64,000 bases of DNA from Yersinia frederiksenii ATCC 33641 (lineage in GTDB: Bacteria > Pseudomonadota > Gammaproteobacteria > Enterobacterales > Enterobacteriaceae), in contig NZ_KN150731.1 in assembly GCF_000754805.1 (NCBI RefSeq), positions 2,591,886-2,655,885 on the forward strand, read 5' to 3'. A program made the position numbers and the translations under genes. Below the pieces are notes generated by a model. That model searched no databases. It was not told where the DNA came from and saw nothing but the letters and a program-made list of their open reading frames with translations. Shown here in pieces: positions 13,111-23,643 of the stretch. Every line of letters starts with the position of its first letter. The stretch's first letter is position 1.

Positions 13111-13268
13111 AAAAGAAACATCCAGTTAACTGATTTAACTCATCATTCTCATTTGCGATCACGCCAATTTGGTGGTAAAACAAGCGTAAATAGAAATCAG
13201 ACTCATTAATTATAAAAATTAACCCGTAATGAATATTTACTTTTGAATATTTGATGCAAGTTGAATAT

Positions 13269-13287
13269 GAAAATGATTCTCACTATT
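13269..13287 (+). promoter_or_regulatory. Fur box upstream of feoA
   Basis: GAAAATGATTCTCACTATT agrees with the 19-bp Fur consensus at 14 of 19 positions. It lies about 110 bp before the feoA start, where iron-dependent repression of a ferrous iron operon is expected. Confidence 0.75.
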
Positions 13288-13394
13288 ATTATTTAACTCA
13301 TTAAGACTTGGCGTGAAATCATTCTGAATTCTGGTATGTCATTAACCGAGACCCTGAAATTTCAAGTACAAAGGGTAATTTTCAAGAGGCTTTT

Positions 13395-13619
13395 ATGCAT
13401 CTTATTCCACAGCGTTCCTACAAAATCATTGGCTTCTCACCTGAAATTAGCCCAGCTTATCGGCAGAAATTATTGTCTCTGGGTATGTTACCCGGCTCTT
13501 CATTTAATGTGGTTCGCCTCGCACCATTAGGTGATCCCATTCAGATAGAAGCCCGTCGGGTTAGCCTGGTGGTACGTAAAAAAGATTTAGACCTGCTGAC
13601 TCTCGACCTGCAACCCTAA
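13395..13619 (+). CDS. feoA: ferrous iron transport protein A
   Basis: Small cytoplasmic SH3-like partner of FeoB. The 74-residue product has the typical pattern: [22 protein letters not shown], then an [18 protein letters not shown] strand region near the end. AAGAGG precedes the ATG. It is the first gene of feoABC, 93 bases before the feoB start, and is probably repressed by Fur through the box at 13269. Confidence 0.95.
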   Translation: MHLIPQRSYKIIGFSPEISPAYRQKLLSLGMLPGSSFNVVRLAPLGDPIQIEARRVSLVVRKKDLDLLTLDLQP

Positions 13620-13712
13620 CACGACAGGTCAATTCCTTATTCTGGCTGTCGGGTGATGGATGAAAATCGCTCTGCACTGTCTGATGTTAATTTATCGATA
13701 TCACGTTGGATC

Positions 13713-16028
13713 ATGAAAGCACTCACAATCGGCCTGATCGGCAATCCCAATGCGGGTAAAACTACGCTTTTCAACCAGTTAACTGGCGCTCGACAGCGTG
13801 TTGGGAATTGGGCCGGAGTCACGGTTGAGCGCAAAGAAGGCCATTTTAATACCCCGCAACATCAGGTGACCTTGGTTGACCTGCCGGGAACTTACTCGCT
13901 AACCACGATTTCTGAGCAAACCTCGCTGGATGAGCAGATTGCCTGCCACTATATTTTGAGCGGCGAGGCCGACCTGCTGATTAACGTGATTGATGCCGCC
14001 AATCTGGAGCGTAATCTCTACCTGACACTGCAACTTATAGAGCTGGGCATCCCCTGTATTGTGGCTCTCAATATGCTCGATATTGCTAAAAGCCAGCATA
14101 TTGATATTGATATCGATGCCCTCTCTGCGCAGTTAGGCTGCCCGGTCATTCCGCTGGTTTCTACCCGTGGGCGCGGTATCAATGAATTAAAAGCCAGTAT
14201 TGATGAGTTTCAGCCAGTGACCTTTAAAGCTCTGGTTAACTACCCGTCAGTGCTGCTGCATGAAGTGGATAAACTGGTACAGAACATGCCGGGCTCTTGG
14301 CCTACCCAGCAGCGCCGCTGGCTGGCGCTGCAAATTCTGGAAGGGGATATCTACAGCCTGGCTCGCGCGGGTATATCCCCATCACAGGTTGAGTTGGCGC
14401 GTGAAAATCTGCGGCAAAATCAGCACGAGGATCCAGAACTGGTGATCGCCGATGCTCGCTATCAGAGCATCGCCCGCATCTGCGATATCGTCGGCAACTC
14501 ACAGCAGGCAGAGCCAAACCGCCTAACCCAAGCACTGGATAAAGTTATTCTTAACCGCTGGTTAGGAGTGCCGATCTTCCTGTTTGTCATGTATTTAATG
14601 TTCGTATTGGCCATTAACATTGGTGGGGCGCTACAACCGATATTTGATATCGGCTCTGCTGCCATCTTTATCCAAGGGCTGCAATGGGTCGGTTATACCC
14701 TGCATTTCCCACAGTGGCTGACCATCTTCCTGGCCCAAGGTGTCGGGGGCGGTATAAACACCGTGCTGCCACTGGTGCCGCAGATTGGCATGATGTATCT
14801 GTTTCTCTCCTTTTTGGAGGACTCCGGCTATATGGCCCGTGCTGCATTCGTCATGGACCGGCTGATGCAGGCGTTAGGGTTACCGGGTAAATCATTTGTG
14901 CCGCTGATTGTTGGCTTCGGCTGTAATGTGCCGTCAATTATGGGTGCGCGCACCTTGGATGCCCAGCGAGAACGGCTGATCACTATCATGATGGCCCCCT
15001 TTATGTCCTGCGGTGCACGGCTGGCTATTTTCGCGGTATTTGCTGCGGCATTCTTTGGCCAAGATGGGGCCAGTATCGTCTTTTCTCTCTACCTACTCGG
15101 TATCGCGGTGGCAATCCTTACCGGCTTGGTACTGAAATACACCATCATGCGCGGTGAAGCCTCTCCTTTTGTGATGGAATTGCCGGTTTACCATGTACCA
15201 CATCTGAAAAGTCTGTTATTGCAAACCTGGCAACGGCTGAAAGGCTTTGTTTTGCGGGCGGGGAAAGTCATCGTCATTGCCAGTATTTTCATTGGTGGCC
15301 TGAATAGTTTCTCTTTCAGTGGCAAAGCGGTCGATAGCATCAATGACTCGGCACTCGCCTCTGTCAGTAAAGTGCTTACCCCCTTACTGACCCCAATGGG
15401 GGTTCATGCGGATAACTGGCAAGCCACAGTGGGGCTAGTCACCGGTGCCATGGCGAAAGAAGTCGTGGTGGGAACACTAAATACCCTCTATACCGCTGAG
15501 CAGATTAAAAATGAACCTTTTGATGCCGAGAGCTTCAATTTACTGGGTGAATTAGCCGGTGCGGTTGATAAAACCTGGCAGGGATTAAAAGAGACATTTA
15601 GCCTCAGTGTGCTCTCTAACCCCATTGAAGCCAGTAAAGGTGACGGCGAAATGGCGGCAGGCTCAATGGGGATGATGAGCAGTAAGTTCGGCTCCAGTAT
15701 TTCTGCCTATAGCTATCTCATTTTCGTGCTGCTGTATGTGCCTTGCGTCTCGGTCATGGGAGCAATTGCGCGAGAAACCAGCCGTGGCTGGATGACCTTC
15801 TCAATACTGTGGGGACTGAATGTTGCTTATTCTCTGGCAACCTTGTTCTATCAAGCCGCTACTTTCCGTGACCATCCACAACAGAGCTTAAGCATTATCG
15901 CGCTGGTGATTATTATCAATGCGGTTATCTTGTTTGGCTTACGCCGCGCGCGTAGCCGGGTCACGGTGAGATTACAAAATAGTGCGCCCGCCAGTTGTTG
16001 TCAAAAATCAGGTAGTGACTGCCACTAA
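13713..16028 (+). CDS. feoB: ferrous iron permease FeoB
   Basis: GTPase-coupled inner-membrane Fe(II) transporter. The ATG at 13713 (MKALTIGLIGNPNAGKTTL) matches the family N-terminus; frames open upstream to 13653 would add 20 unrelated residues. The product is 771 residues. The G1 loop GNPNAGKTT is at about 10-18, the G3 DLPGTY near 58, and the G4 NMLD near 120. The membrane part has two Gate repeats and the conserved CGARL segment after MMAPFMS. The C-terminal tail ASCCQKSGSDCH holds three Cys. The feoA, feoB and feoC genes are on one strand. Confidence 0.97.
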   Translation: MKALTIGLIGNPNAGKTTLFNQLTGARQRVGNWAGVTVERKEGHFNTPQHQVTLVDLPGTYSLTTISEQTSLDEQIACHYILSGEADLLINVIDAANLERNLYLTLQLIELGIPCIVALNMLDIAKSQHIDIDIDALSAQLGCPVIPLVSTRGRGINELKASIDEFQPVTFKALVNYPSVLLHEVDKLVQNMPGSWPTQQRRWLALQILEGDIYSLARAGISPSQVELARENLRQNQHEDPELVIADARYQSIARICDIVGNSQQAEPNRLTQALDKVILNRWLGVPIFLFVMYLMFVLAINIGGALQPIFDIGSAAIFIQGLQWVGYTLHFPQWLTIFLAQGVGGGINTVLPLVPQIGMMYLFLSFLEDSGYMARAAFVMDRLMQALGLPGKSFVPLIVGFGCNVPSIMGARTLDAQRERLITIMMAPFMSCGARLAIFAVFAAAFFGQDGASIVFSLYLLGIAVAILTGLVLKYTIMRGEASPFVMELPVYHVPHLKSLLLQTWQRLKGFVLRAGKVIVIASIFIGGLNSFSFSGKAVDSINDSALASVSKVLTPLLTPMGVHADNWQATVGLVTGAMAKEVVVGTLNTLYTAEQIKNEPFDAESFNLLGELAGAVDKTWQGLKETFSLSVLSNPIEASKGDGEMAAGSMGMMSSKFGSSISAYSYLIFVLLYVPCVSVMGAIARETSRGWMTFSILWGLNVAYSLATLFYQAATFRDHPQQSLSIIALVIIINAVILFGLRRARSRVTVRLQNSAPASCCQKSGSDCH

Positions 16029-16070
16029 TGGCTAAATACCTTTGGCAGAGTGCTCAATAGGAGGAGGTAT

Positions 16071-16310
16071 ATGGCAAGCCTACTGCAATTGCGCGATGCA
16101 ATCGCTCTCAGTGGCAACGCTGACGCAAATCAACTCAGTCATCAATTAGCAATGCCATTACCTCTAGTCGAGGCCATGCTGGAACGGCTGATGGCTATGG
16201 GTAAGATTGAACGCATTGAGCAGGATAATAACGGATGCCTAACCGGCAGTTGTAAGAGCTGCCCAGAAGGGCAGAATCATTGCCGTACCGTGATTTATCA
16301 ATTGAAATAG
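16071..16310 (+). CDS. feoC: FeoC-like transcriptional/Fe-S regulator of FeoB
   Basis: Small winged-helix protein that binds an Fe-S cluster and protects FeoB from proteolysis in Salmonella and Klebsiella. The product is 79 residues. The wing holds four Cys in the order CLTGSCKSCPEGQNHC, which fits cluster binding. The start at 16071 is set by a strong GGAGGT Shine-Dalgarno; an upstream ATG at 16050 lacks one. It begins 42 bases after feoB. Confidence 0.93.
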   Translation: MASLLQLRDAIALSGNADANQLSHQLAMPLPLVEAMLERLMAMGKIERIEQDNNGCLTGSCKSCPEGQNHCRTVIYQLK

Positions 16311-16451
16311 CATCATTGAAATTGGTGTAACTCCACCTTAATGATCAAGAAGATTTAATATTTAGCCACTTGATAGCTGACTACATTAATCCGGTTTATC
16401 GTTTTCTGGCCTCTGGTACAACACATTTCAGCAAGTGCTGAACAAAAGCTA

Positions 16452-17228
16452 TCAAGCTTTATTCTGTTGCGCGAAATCCAAAATTAGTTTTGAAAAATCA
16501 TCAGGATGAGAAACAAAAGGAGCATGGGCTGCACCTTTCATCACAACGGATTGAGTCTCCGGCCATGCACGGTCTAACAACGAAGCCACTTTGCGCGGGA
16601 CTAACCCATCCAAATAACCATAAATTCGCAAGAAGGGCACTGCGCATTCTGCCAGCTCCTGGCGTAAATCAGCCGTCCGTAAAATTTCCAGCCCCCCCGT
16701 CAAGACATCGACTTCCGGCATTTGATGTTGCAGCACCACGGCTTTCAACAGGCGAGCATCCTGACGTGCGCTCTCCGTCCCCAGTGTTTGCAATGCCAAA
16801 AAACGCTCCACAGTGCGCTGAAAATCCTCACTGAGCTGTTGCTCAAACCCGACCAACACTTCAGGCCGGATCCCCGGCCACTCATCATTAGCAGTAAAAC
16901 ACGGAGAAGAAGAGACTGTTATCAGCCCCCCAACACGTTCTGGATGACTTAAGGCTATCTGACTGGCCACCAACCCACCCATCGACCAACCCAGCCACAA
17001 AGCCTGTTGTGGCGCTTGCTGTAATACGATGTCAGCCATATCAGTCAGCGACATCGCACAGAAATCTTTACTGCGCCCATAGCCGGGGAGGTCTACTAAG
17101 TGCAGGCGAAAATGCGGCGCAAGTCTGTCAATAATGCAATGCCATACACCCGCATTCAGCCCCCATCCGTGCAGCAGCACAAGATCACGACGGCCTTCGC
17201 CACAGATGTTCCAATAAAGTTGTTTCAT
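16452..17228 (-). CDS. bioH: pimeloyl-ACP methyl ester carboxylesterase BioH
   Basis: Alpha/beta hydrolase that removes the methyl group from pimeloyl-ACP methyl ester in biotin precursor synthesis. The 258-residue product has the nucleophile elbow GWSMGG with Ser82, the Asp in [10 protein letters not shown] near 207 and the His in [11 protein letters not shown] near 235. Ser82 is at the same residue as in E. coli. It is transcribed divergently from gntX with only 45 bases between starts, so the two share a promoter region. Confidence 0.95.
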   Translation of the reverse strand: MKQLYWNICGEGRRDLVLLHGWGLNAGVWHCIIDRLAPHFRLHLVDLPGYGRSKDFCAMSLTDMADIVLQQAPQQALWLGWSMGGLVASQIALSHPERVGGLITVSSSPCFTANDEWPGIRPEVLVGFEQQLSEDFQRTVERFLALQTLGTESARQDARLLKAVVLQHQMPEVDVLTGGLEILRTADLRQELAECAVPFLRIYGYLDGLVPRKVASLLDRAWPETQSVVMKGAAHAPFVSHPDDFSKLILDFAQQNKA

Positions 17229-17273
17229 GCGTTAGTATCCTGTCGCCTTAGCCCTTCATCAAGGAAGATGCCT

Positions 17274-17957
17274 ATGCTAACAATCGTCAGCCGGTGTTGG
17301 CTATGCCAGCAGCCGTTATATCACCCAAAGCACGGTATTTGTTGCTATTGTCGCCGCAATCTACCCCCATTGCCACCCTGCTGCCCTTGCTGCGGCCTAC
17401 CAAGCAACAACCGTGTTTTGCTGTGTGGCCGTTGTCTTAGCAACCCACCGCCTTGGGGCAGCATCACTTTTGTTAGCGATTATTCGCCGCCATTGAATCA
17501 ATTGATAAAACGGCTAAAATTTAGTGGCGTAACCCCACTGGCACCAGTGCTGGCACGTTTATTATTACTGCGCTGGCTCGATGAGTGGCGCATGGGTAAG
17601 GTCATCAAACCGGACAGAATCATCAGTGTACCGCTCCACCGCTGGCGTTGCTGGCGGCGTGGCTATAATCAGACAGATCTGTTAGCACGGCCACTGGCAC
17701 ACTGGCTTGGCTGCCACTATAGCAATATGACCTTACAGCGCATTCGTGCAACGCCCGCCCAGCAGCAATTAAATGCCGCCGCACGACGTAAAAATATGCG
17801 AGGAGCATTTCGCTGTAGGGAGACTGTTCGTGGCCAACATATTGCTCTGTTAGATGATGTTGTGACCACTGGCAGTACACTCAATGAGATCGCCAAGCTA
17901 CTATGGGGTCAGGGGATTGCCTCATTGCAGGTTTGGTGTCTCTGCCGAACCTTGTAG
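17274..17957 (+). CDS. gntX: ComF-family protein GntX (DNA utilisation)
   Basis: ComFC-like protein; the E. coli orthologue is needed for use of DNA as a nutrient. The 227-residue product has an N-terminal Cys-rich zinc-ribbon-like part (CWLCQQP, CCYCRR, CCPCCGLP, LCGRC) and a phosphoribosyltransferase fold whose PRPP loop is ALLDDVVTTGST. I placed the start at 17274 (MLTIVSRCWLC), six bases after AAGGAAG; the ATG at 17268 abuts that site. An open frame continues upstream to 17100 but runs through the bioH coding strand and does not resemble the family. Confidence 0.92.
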   Translation: MLTIVSRCWLCQQPLYHPKHGICCYCRRNLPPLPPCCPCCGLPSNNRVLLCGRCLSNPPPWGSITFVSDYSPPLNQLIKRLKFSGVTPLAPVLARLLLLRWLDEWRMGKVIKPDRIISVPLHRWRCWRRGYNQTDLLARPLAHWLGCHYSNMTLQRIRATPAQQQLNAAARRKNMRGAFRCRETVRGQHIALLDDVVTTGSTLNEIAKLLWGQGIASLQVWCLCRTL

Positions 17958-18016
17958 TCACCCTAACAATGGGCGTATTATAACCGACAAGAATAGTCAA
18001 CTATTGAGCAGATGCC

Positions 18017-18592
18017 ATGATCACAATAACAGACGCAGCACAATCTCATTTTGCCAAACTGTTGGCAAACCAAGAAGAAGGCACCCAAATCCGCGTATTT
18101 GTTATCAACCCCGGAACACCAACCGCTGAGTGCGGTGTGTCTTATTGCCCACCGGATGCTGTTGAAGCAACAGATACTGAACTGAAGTTTGAGCAGTTGT
18201 CAGCCTATGTTGATGAGCTCAGTGTTCCTTATCTGGAAGACGCTGAAATTGACTTCGTGACTGACCAGCTAGGTTCTCAGCTCACCCTGAAAGCCCCTAA
18301 TGCCAAAATGCGTAAGGTGGACGATAACGCGCCGCTGATGGAGCGGGTGGAGTATGTTCTGCAATCGCAGATTAACCCGCAATTGGCTAGTCACGGTGGC
18401 CGTGTAACCTTGATGGAAATCACGCCAGATGCGCTGGCTATCCTGCAATTTGGTGGCGGTTGTAACGGCTGCTCCATGGTCGATGTCACCCTGAAAGAAG
18501 GCATCGAGAAAGAGCTGTTGCAGAAATTCCCAGAATTGAAGGGTGTGAGAGATTTGACCGAGCATCAGCGTGGTGAGCACTCTTACTACTAA
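18017..18592 (+). CDS. nfuA: Fe-S biogenesis protein NfuA
   Basis: Carrier that delivers 4Fe-4S clusters to apo-proteins under stress and regenerates the lipoyl synthase cluster. The 191-residue product has a degenerate A-type N-terminal domain (about 1-100) and a C-terminal Nfu domain with GGGCNGCSM, Cys149 and Cys152, the same numbers as in E. coli. It follows gntX on the same strand, 59 bases downstream. Confidence 0.96.
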   Translation: MITITDAAQSHFAKLLANQEEGTQIRVFVINPGTPTAECGVSYCPPDAVEATDTELKFEQLSAYVDELSVPYLEDAEIDFVTDQLGSQLTLKAPNAKMRKVDDNAPLMERVEYVLQSQINPQLASHGGRVTLMEITPDALAILQFGGGCNGCSMVDVTLKEGIEKELLQKFPELKGVRDLTEHQRGEHSYY

Positions 18593-18601
18593 TTGATTAT
18601 C

Positions 18602-18719
18602 CTTCATCCTTGGCGTTACAGCGGTGTTAGTTGCATTCACGCACCCGAATCACTGACTAGTGTCAGCTCATCGGGATTTGCTCGCTTGCTGCCTTGCTGT
18701 AACACCAATGACTTTGGCT
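18602..18719 (-). repeat. ERIC-type intergenic repeat (copy 2)
   Basis: On the minus strand this reads AGCCAAAGTCATT, then GGCAGCAAGCGAGC, ATCCCGATGAGCT and AGTGATTCGGGTG. It aligns base for base with the copy at 28941-29068 over most of its length. It sits ten bases after nfuA. Confidence 0.8.
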
Positions 18720-18745
18720 AATGTCTTTTGGCTGACGAGATGCAA

Positions 18746-18785
18746 AACAAAGGGGAAGCGCCTCTAAGTGCGATTCCCCTTTCGC
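18746..18785 (-). terminator. rho-independent terminator of malPQ
   Basis: Stem AAAGGGGAA/TTCCCCTTT between 18749 and 18782, extended inside by CGC/GCG. On the minus strand it is followed by TTTGTTTTG. It lies 29 bases beyond the malQ stop. Confidence 0.75.
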
Positions 18786-18810
18786 TTGTTAATCTAAAAT
18801 CAGGCCAATA

Positions 18811-20907
18811 TTACCCAGCCGAAACGTTCTTGCGCCGCTTATCCAAATCTTTCAATAAGCGATTAACCTGGTTGTCAGCAAACATTTCTTCCAATGTAGC
18901 CGTCAGCTTACGCCGCCAGTTTGGGTATTCATCACTGGTTCCGGGGATGTTGACCGGTGTCGCCATGTCTAACCAATCTTCCGGCTGCAAACCCAATAGC
19001 GCACTGGCGCTGTCTGCAACATAACGTTGCAATCCGCGGTTAAGCACCGGGCTCATTGCCAGTAATGACGCTTTATGACCCACTTTCTTCGGCACGCAAT
19101 CATAATGATGCAGCCCTTCCAGCAAACCTTGCTTCGCCCGCTCTCTATCAAGATAAAGCTGCTTCAATATTTGTTGGTCCGGATATAGCCCGAGCTTATT
19201 CCCCAACGTCAAATCATCACTTTGCCAGTAACCACGCAGTGTCGGCAGGTCATGAGTGGTGATGGTAGCCATCGCCTGTACCGGATAAGATTGCGGTGCA
19301 CGGAAGGTATTCTCACTGTCATGCTCGAAATAGAGCACCTTGTAGGAATACACCCCACTGTCGCGCAGCTTGCCAACAATCTCTACCGGAACAGTACCTA
19401 AATCTTCGCCAATCACCATGCAGTGATGGCGCTGACTCTCCAGTGCTAATATCGCCAGCAGATCATCCACAGGGTATTTTACATAGGCTCCTTGGTCGGC
19501 CGTTTGACCATAGGGGATCCACCATAAGCGCAATAAAGCCATCACATGGTCAATACGCAAAGCACCACAGCTAGTCATGTTGGCACGCAGCAAATCAATG
19601 AAAGGCTGATAAGCACGGGCAACCATGACGTGCGGGTCCATGGGAGGTAAACCCCAATTCTGACCCAGTGGCCCTAGAATATCCGGTGGCGCGCCCACTG
19701 AAGCTTTGAGGCAATACAGCTCGCGGTCACACCAGGTTTCAGCCCCACCTTGCGCCACACCTACCGCCAAATCACGGTACAAACCCAGTGGCATTTTTCG
19801 GGCCTGGCTGGTGCGGAAGCAGTCATCAAACTGGCTGGCGGCCAGCCACTGCAACCACAGATAGAAATTCACTTCATCGGCATGTTCACGACAAAAATCG
19901 GCCACCGCACTGCTGTGCCCGTCACGATATTTTTCCGGCCACACTGGCCAGCCCCACATCATCGGGTCATTTTTGCTCAAATATGCATGTAAAGCATCAA
20001 AAGCGGCTTGTTGATACAGGCTTGTGCCACCTTGCTCAACAAACTTATGGAATGCCTGCACCCGTACATCTTTTGCCTTACGGGCAGTAAATAGCGGGAA
20101 TGCCAAACGTAAAGCGGTCAATTTGAGTTGCATCACCTGCGGATAATCGACCCACTCACTGGCCCGAATGTTGGCCAGCACACGTTGAGTCTCAGGTTGA
20201 TACCACCAAAGCTGCGCGGCTTCGCTGTGTTGGAATTCATCCACGCTATTCACGTCAATATAAATCACATTCAGCCAGCGCCTCGATGAGGGGCTATAAG
20301 GGCTGGCACTTTGTGGATTGGCCGGATACAGTGCATGAATCGGGTTCAGCCCGATAAAAGCAGCGCCACGCTCCCCAACCTGTTCCAGCATCTGGTTTAA
20401 GTCACCAAAGTCACCAATACCCCAGTTGTGTTCTGAGCGCAGGGTATACAGCTGCACGCAAGCTCCCCACAGCTTTTTTCCTGCCAGCAATGCATCTGGT
20501 TCATAGCAACGTTTCGGGGCGACGATAACCGAGCACTGCCACTGTTGTAAGCCCTGCTCCAACACTAAACGGTGATAACCCTGTGGTAAGGAAGCTGGCA
20601 GTGTTAGCGTCTTTTTTGCACTGATACGTCCCTGATGTAACTCACCTTTCTCGGTCTGCAACTGCCAGTGATAATCACCCGAACCCGCCATTGGCAACTG
20701 CATCGGGCTGCCAAAAGTAAAGATTTTTACTACCGGTAATGGTGCTTTTTCTGTCTGAGTATCATGGGACACATTCATGCGCCCCATTGCCGCCAATAAT
20801 TGCTGCTTGGTTTCCGGCAAAATAGCTTGCGGCTTACCATGTGCATTAATATAGCTGGCGGATATCCCTGCCAGTGTCGCTGCTTGATCGAGCGATTTAC
20901 GATCCAT
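18811..20907 (-). CDS. malQ: 4-alpha-glucanotransferase (amylomaltase) MalQ
   Basis: Disproportionates maltodextrins, releasing glucose and longer chains for MalP. The 698-residue product is a GH77 enzyme with the nucleophile region ALRIDHVMALLRLWWIPYG, the acid segment VIGEDLGTVP and the THDLPT motif, in the usual order. The N-terminal extension of about 140 residues is typical of enterobacterial MalQ. The start lies 12 bases after the malP stop, so the two form a malPQ operon under MalT control. Confidence 0.96.
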   Translation of the reverse strand: MDRKSLDQAATLAGISASYINAHGKPQAILPETKQQLLAAMGRMNVSHDTQTEKAPLPVVKIFTFGSPMQLPMAGSGDYHWQLQTEKGELHQGRISAKKTLTLPASLPQGYHRLVLEQGLQQWQCSVIVAPKRCYEPDALLAGKKLWGACVQLYTLRSEHNWGIGDFGDLNQMLEQVGERGAAFIGLNPIHALYPANPQSASPYSPSSRRWLNVIYIDVNSVDEFQHSEAAQLWWYQPETQRVLANIRASEWVDYPQVMQLKLTALRLAFPLFTARKAKDVRVQAFHKFVEQGGTSLYQQAAFDALHAYLSKNDPMMWGWPVWPEKYRDGHSSAVADFCREHADEVNFYLWLQWLAASQFDDCFRTSQARKMPLGLYRDLAVGVAQGGAETWCDRELYCLKASVGAPPDILGPLGQNWGLPPMDPHVMVARAYQPFIDLLRANMTSCGALRIDHVMALLRLWWIPYGQTADQGAYVKYPVDDLLAILALESQRHHCMVIGEDLGTVPVEIVGKLRDSGVYSYKVLYFEHDSENTFRAPQSYPVQAMATITTHDLPTLRGYWQSDDLTLGNKLGLYPDQQILKQLYLDRERAKQGLLEGLHHYDCVPKKVGHKASLLAMSPVLNRGLQRYVADSASALLGLQPEDWLDMATPVNIPGTSDEYPNWRRKLTATLEEMFADNQVNRLLKDLDKRRKNVSAG

Positions 20908-20919
20908 GCAGTCTTCTCC

Positions 20920-23325
20920 TTAACGTTTGGCTTGCCAGATTCGCTGTTGGTAATCACGAATTGAACGGTCAGAACTGAACATTCCTACCCGTGCAGTGTT
21001 AAGAATGGCACGGCGGGTCCATTCGTCTTTATCGCGGTACAGGGCATCGATTTGTTTCTGTGCCTGACAATATGAAGCAAAATCAGCCAGTACCAGATAA
21101 GGGTCCCCCCCTTCGAGTAAGCTATGCAGCATCATGTCAAAGGCATGTTTGTCGCCATTGCTGAACGCGCCACTGGCTAACTCATCCAGAATACTTTTCA
21201 GGTGTGCATCAGTTTTCAGGTATTTTTGTGGCTTATAACCTTTCGCCAGAATAGCTTTTACTTGCTCAACCGTGTTGCCGAAAATAAAGATATTCTCGTC
21301 ACCCACTTGCTCGGCAATTTCGACGTTAGCACCGTCTAGAGTACCTACCGTCAATGCGCCATTCAGTGCCAATTTCATGTTACCGGTACCAGAGGCTTCT
21401 TTACCGGCGGTTGAAATCTGCTCGGATACATCTGCCGCAGGGATCATCAGTTCCGCAACCGAAACACGGTAGTCAGGGATAAAGACCACCTTCAGACGAT
21501 CTTTCACGATCGGATCGTTATTGATCTTCTCTGCAGCCTGATTAATTGCATAAATAATATTCTTGGCTAAATAGTAACCCGGCGCTGCTTTCGCACCAAA
21601 CAAGAATACACGTGGTGCAATATCCAACTGCGGATTGTCACGAATCTGGCGATACAACGAAAGAATATGCAGCAGATTTAGATGCTGGCGCTTATATTCA
21701 TGCAGCCGCTTAATCTGCACATCAAAGATGGCATTCGGGTTAATGGTGATCCCCATAACACGTTTGACATATTCAGCGAGCTTAACTTTGTTGTCATATT
21801 TAATCTGCTGATAGCGTTGGCAAAAACCCTTATCTTCAACAAAAGACTCAAGCCCGGCTAATGCATCTAAATTATTCGCCCATTCCACTTTTAAAGTTTC
21901 ATCAATCAAAGTAGAAAGTGCCGGGTTACATTGTTTCAACCAGCGGCGCGGGGTAATGCCATTAGTAACATTGTGGAATTTATTTGGCCATAATTGATAG
22001 TATTCAGGGAACAGATCTTTGATAACCAGATCTGAGTGCAACTGTGCAACACCGTTGACAGCAAAGCCGCTGACCACACACAAATTGGCCATTCGCACTT
22101 GCTTGTTATGGTGTACTGCCAGCTTAGCCCATACCTCGTCATTCCCCGGCCATTGCTTATCGACCAGCTTCTTAAACTGCGCATTGATCTGCTTGATGAT
22201 GACAAAATGGCGTGGCAGCAGGCTGCGTACCAGTTTTTCATCCCAGCACTCAAGGGCTTCTGGCATCAGGGTATGGTTCGTATAAGCAAAAGTTTTACTG
22301 GTAATGGCCCAAGCGGCATCCCAATCCAGTTGATGCTCATCCAGCAGCACCCGCAGCATTTCAGGAATAGCGATAGTTGGGTGAGTATCATTTAGCTGAA
22401 TCACTTCGTAGTCTGGCAACTCTGCCAGCTTACGGCCCGCCAGATGATGCTTACGTAAGATGTCGGCAACAGAACAAGCGCACTGAAAATATTGCTGCAT
22501 CAGGCGCAGACGCTTACCGGCCAGATGATTGTCATTCGGATACAACACTTTGGTTAGCTTTTCTGCTTCAACGCCATTTTTCTCTGCAAGCAGGAATTTA
22601 CCGTCATTAAAGTCAGTTAAATCAAATGGATGTTGATGGGTGGCTTGCCATAAACGCAAAGGTTGCGTGACACCATTGCGAAAGCCCAATACGGGTAAAT
22701 CCCAAGCTTCACCGCGAATAGTAAAATCCGGACGCCATAACTGGCGGCCATCAGCTTGTTTCTCCAGTTTGCCACCAAAACCAACATCTACCGCCAGCGC
22801 GGCATTGTGGCGAAACCACGGGTAACTTTCGCGCTGCCAGTTGTCTGGCGCTTCTTGCTGTTTACATTCACTGAAAGATTGGCGGAACAAGCCGTATTGA
22901 TAATTCAGACCATAACCCGTGGCCGGTTGCTCAACTGTTGCCATTGAATCCAGGAAACAGGCTGCAAGACGCCCTAGGCCACCATTGCCCAATGCCGGGT
23001 CGGTTTCCTGCTCTAACAGGTCACTTAGATTAACTTGCTGCTCAGCTAACAGAGCCTCCACTTGGTCATACCAACCCAGGTTAATCAGGTTATTTGCCGT
23101 TAAACGACCAATTAAAAACTCCATCGAAATGTAGTTAACATGACGCTGTATTTTTTTGGCTTTACCGGGTGCTGGCTGAGCCGACAACTGCTCGGCTAAA
23201 GCTGCGCTGACCGCTTCCCACCATTGGTGTTGGGTCATTTGCTGAGCGGAGGTTAAGCCAAAGCGCTGCCACTGGCGGGTCAGGGCGGCAAGAAAATCGT
23301 CCTTTTTAAGCATAGGCTGTGACAT
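20920..23325 (-). CDS. malP: maltodextrin phosphorylase MalP
   Basis: PLP-dependent enzyme that cleaves maltodextrins with phosphate to give glucose-1-phosphate. The product is 801 residues from the ATG at 23325 ([15 protein letters not shown]), which matches the E. coli start MSQP; the frame upstream to 23397 is non-homologous. Signature segments include [17 protein letters not shown], the loop [10 protein letters not shown] and the PLP-lysine motif [14 protein letters not shown]. It is a paralogue of glgP at 33064, and both share the RSIRDYQ/DRTIEEY type C-terminus. Confidence 0.96.
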   Translation of the reverse strand: MSQPMLKKDDFLAALTRQWQRFGLTSAQQMTQHQWWEAVSAALAEQLSAQPAPGKAKKIQRHVNYISMEFLIGRLTANNLINLGWYDQVEALLAEQQVNLSDLLEQETDPALGNGGLGRLAACFLDSMATVEQPATGYGLNYQYGLFRQSFSECKQQEAPDNWQRESYPWFRHNAALAVDVGFGGKLEKQADGRQLWRPDFTIRGEAWDLPVLGFRNGVTQPLRLWQATHQHPFDLTDFNDGKFLLAEKNGVEAEKLTKVLYPNDNHLAGKRLRLMQQYFQCACSVADILRKHHLAGRKLAELPDYEVIQLNDTHPTIAIPEMLRVLLDEHQLDWDAAWAITSKTFAYTNHTLMPEALECWDEKLVRSLLPRHFVIIKQINAQFKKLVDKQWPGNDEVWAKLAVHHNKQVRMANLCVVSGFAVNGVAQLHSDLVIKDLFPEYYQLWPNKFHNVTNGITPRRWLKQCNPALSTLIDETLKVEWANNLDALAGLESFVEDKGFCQRYQQIKYDNKVKLAEYVKRVMGITINPNAIFDVQIKRLHEYKRQHLNLLHILSLYRQIRDNPQLDIAPRVFLFGAKAAPGYYLAKNIIYAINQAAEKINNDPIVKDRLKVVFIPDYRVSVAELMIPAADVSEQISTAGKEASGTGNMKLALNGALTVGTLDGANVEIAEQVGDENIFIFGNTVEQVKAILAKGYKPQKYLKTDAHLKSILDELASGAFSNGDKHAFDMMLHSLLEGGDPYLVLADFASYCQAQKQIDALYRDKDEWTRRAILNTARVGMFSSDRSIRDYQQRIWQAKR

Positions 23326-23393
23326 AGGGAAGTCTCTATCCTGTGAGTGGGGTAATTTTACCCTTATCCTGCCAATGAGAACTGACAAGAGCA

Positions 23394-23423
23394 TCATCCT
23401 GCTAGGGGATTAGCTGGGGATGA
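23394..23423. promoter_or_regulatory. candidate MalT boxes of the malPQ promoter
   Basis: GGATGA hexamers, the core of the MalT site, occur at 23418-23423 on the plus strand and at 23394-23399 on the minus strand. GGATTA lies between, at 23406-23411. They are 70-100 bp before malP. The spacing was judged by eye only. Confidence 0.45.
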
Positions 23424-23443
23424 GTCGCAGGGCGTAGCTAAAA

Positions 23444-23462
23444 TTGTGATCCGGTGCAACTT
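23444..23462 (+). promoter_or_regulatory. candidate CRP site of malT
   Basis: TTGTGATCCGGTGCAACTT has one perfect half-site (TGTGA) and a weak second half. From memory it closely resembles the CRP site of E. coli malT. It lies about 200 bp before the malT start. Confidence 0.5.
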
Positions 23463-23643
23463 ACAGCCATAGGAAACATTAACTCTATTGCAATAATATG
23501 GCCGTTGTCAGACCTTAGCAGTGCTGATTAATTACGAGGCTAAAAATAATTACTCTTATGAATGCCTGTAACATTTCACTACAAATGGACATGTCAATCG
23601 TCAGGACGTCTTCTCACCGGATCTCTTTTATACCGGACACTGC

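Noticed and set aside
12950-13183. 77-codon open frame on the minus strand upstream of feoA
   Set aside because: It runs through an ERIC palindrome, has no good ribosome site and reads as Cys/Leu-rich filler.
17100-17273. N-terminal extension of gntX by up to 58 residues
   Set aside because: The stretch is antisense to bioH coding DNA and does not resemble the ComF family.
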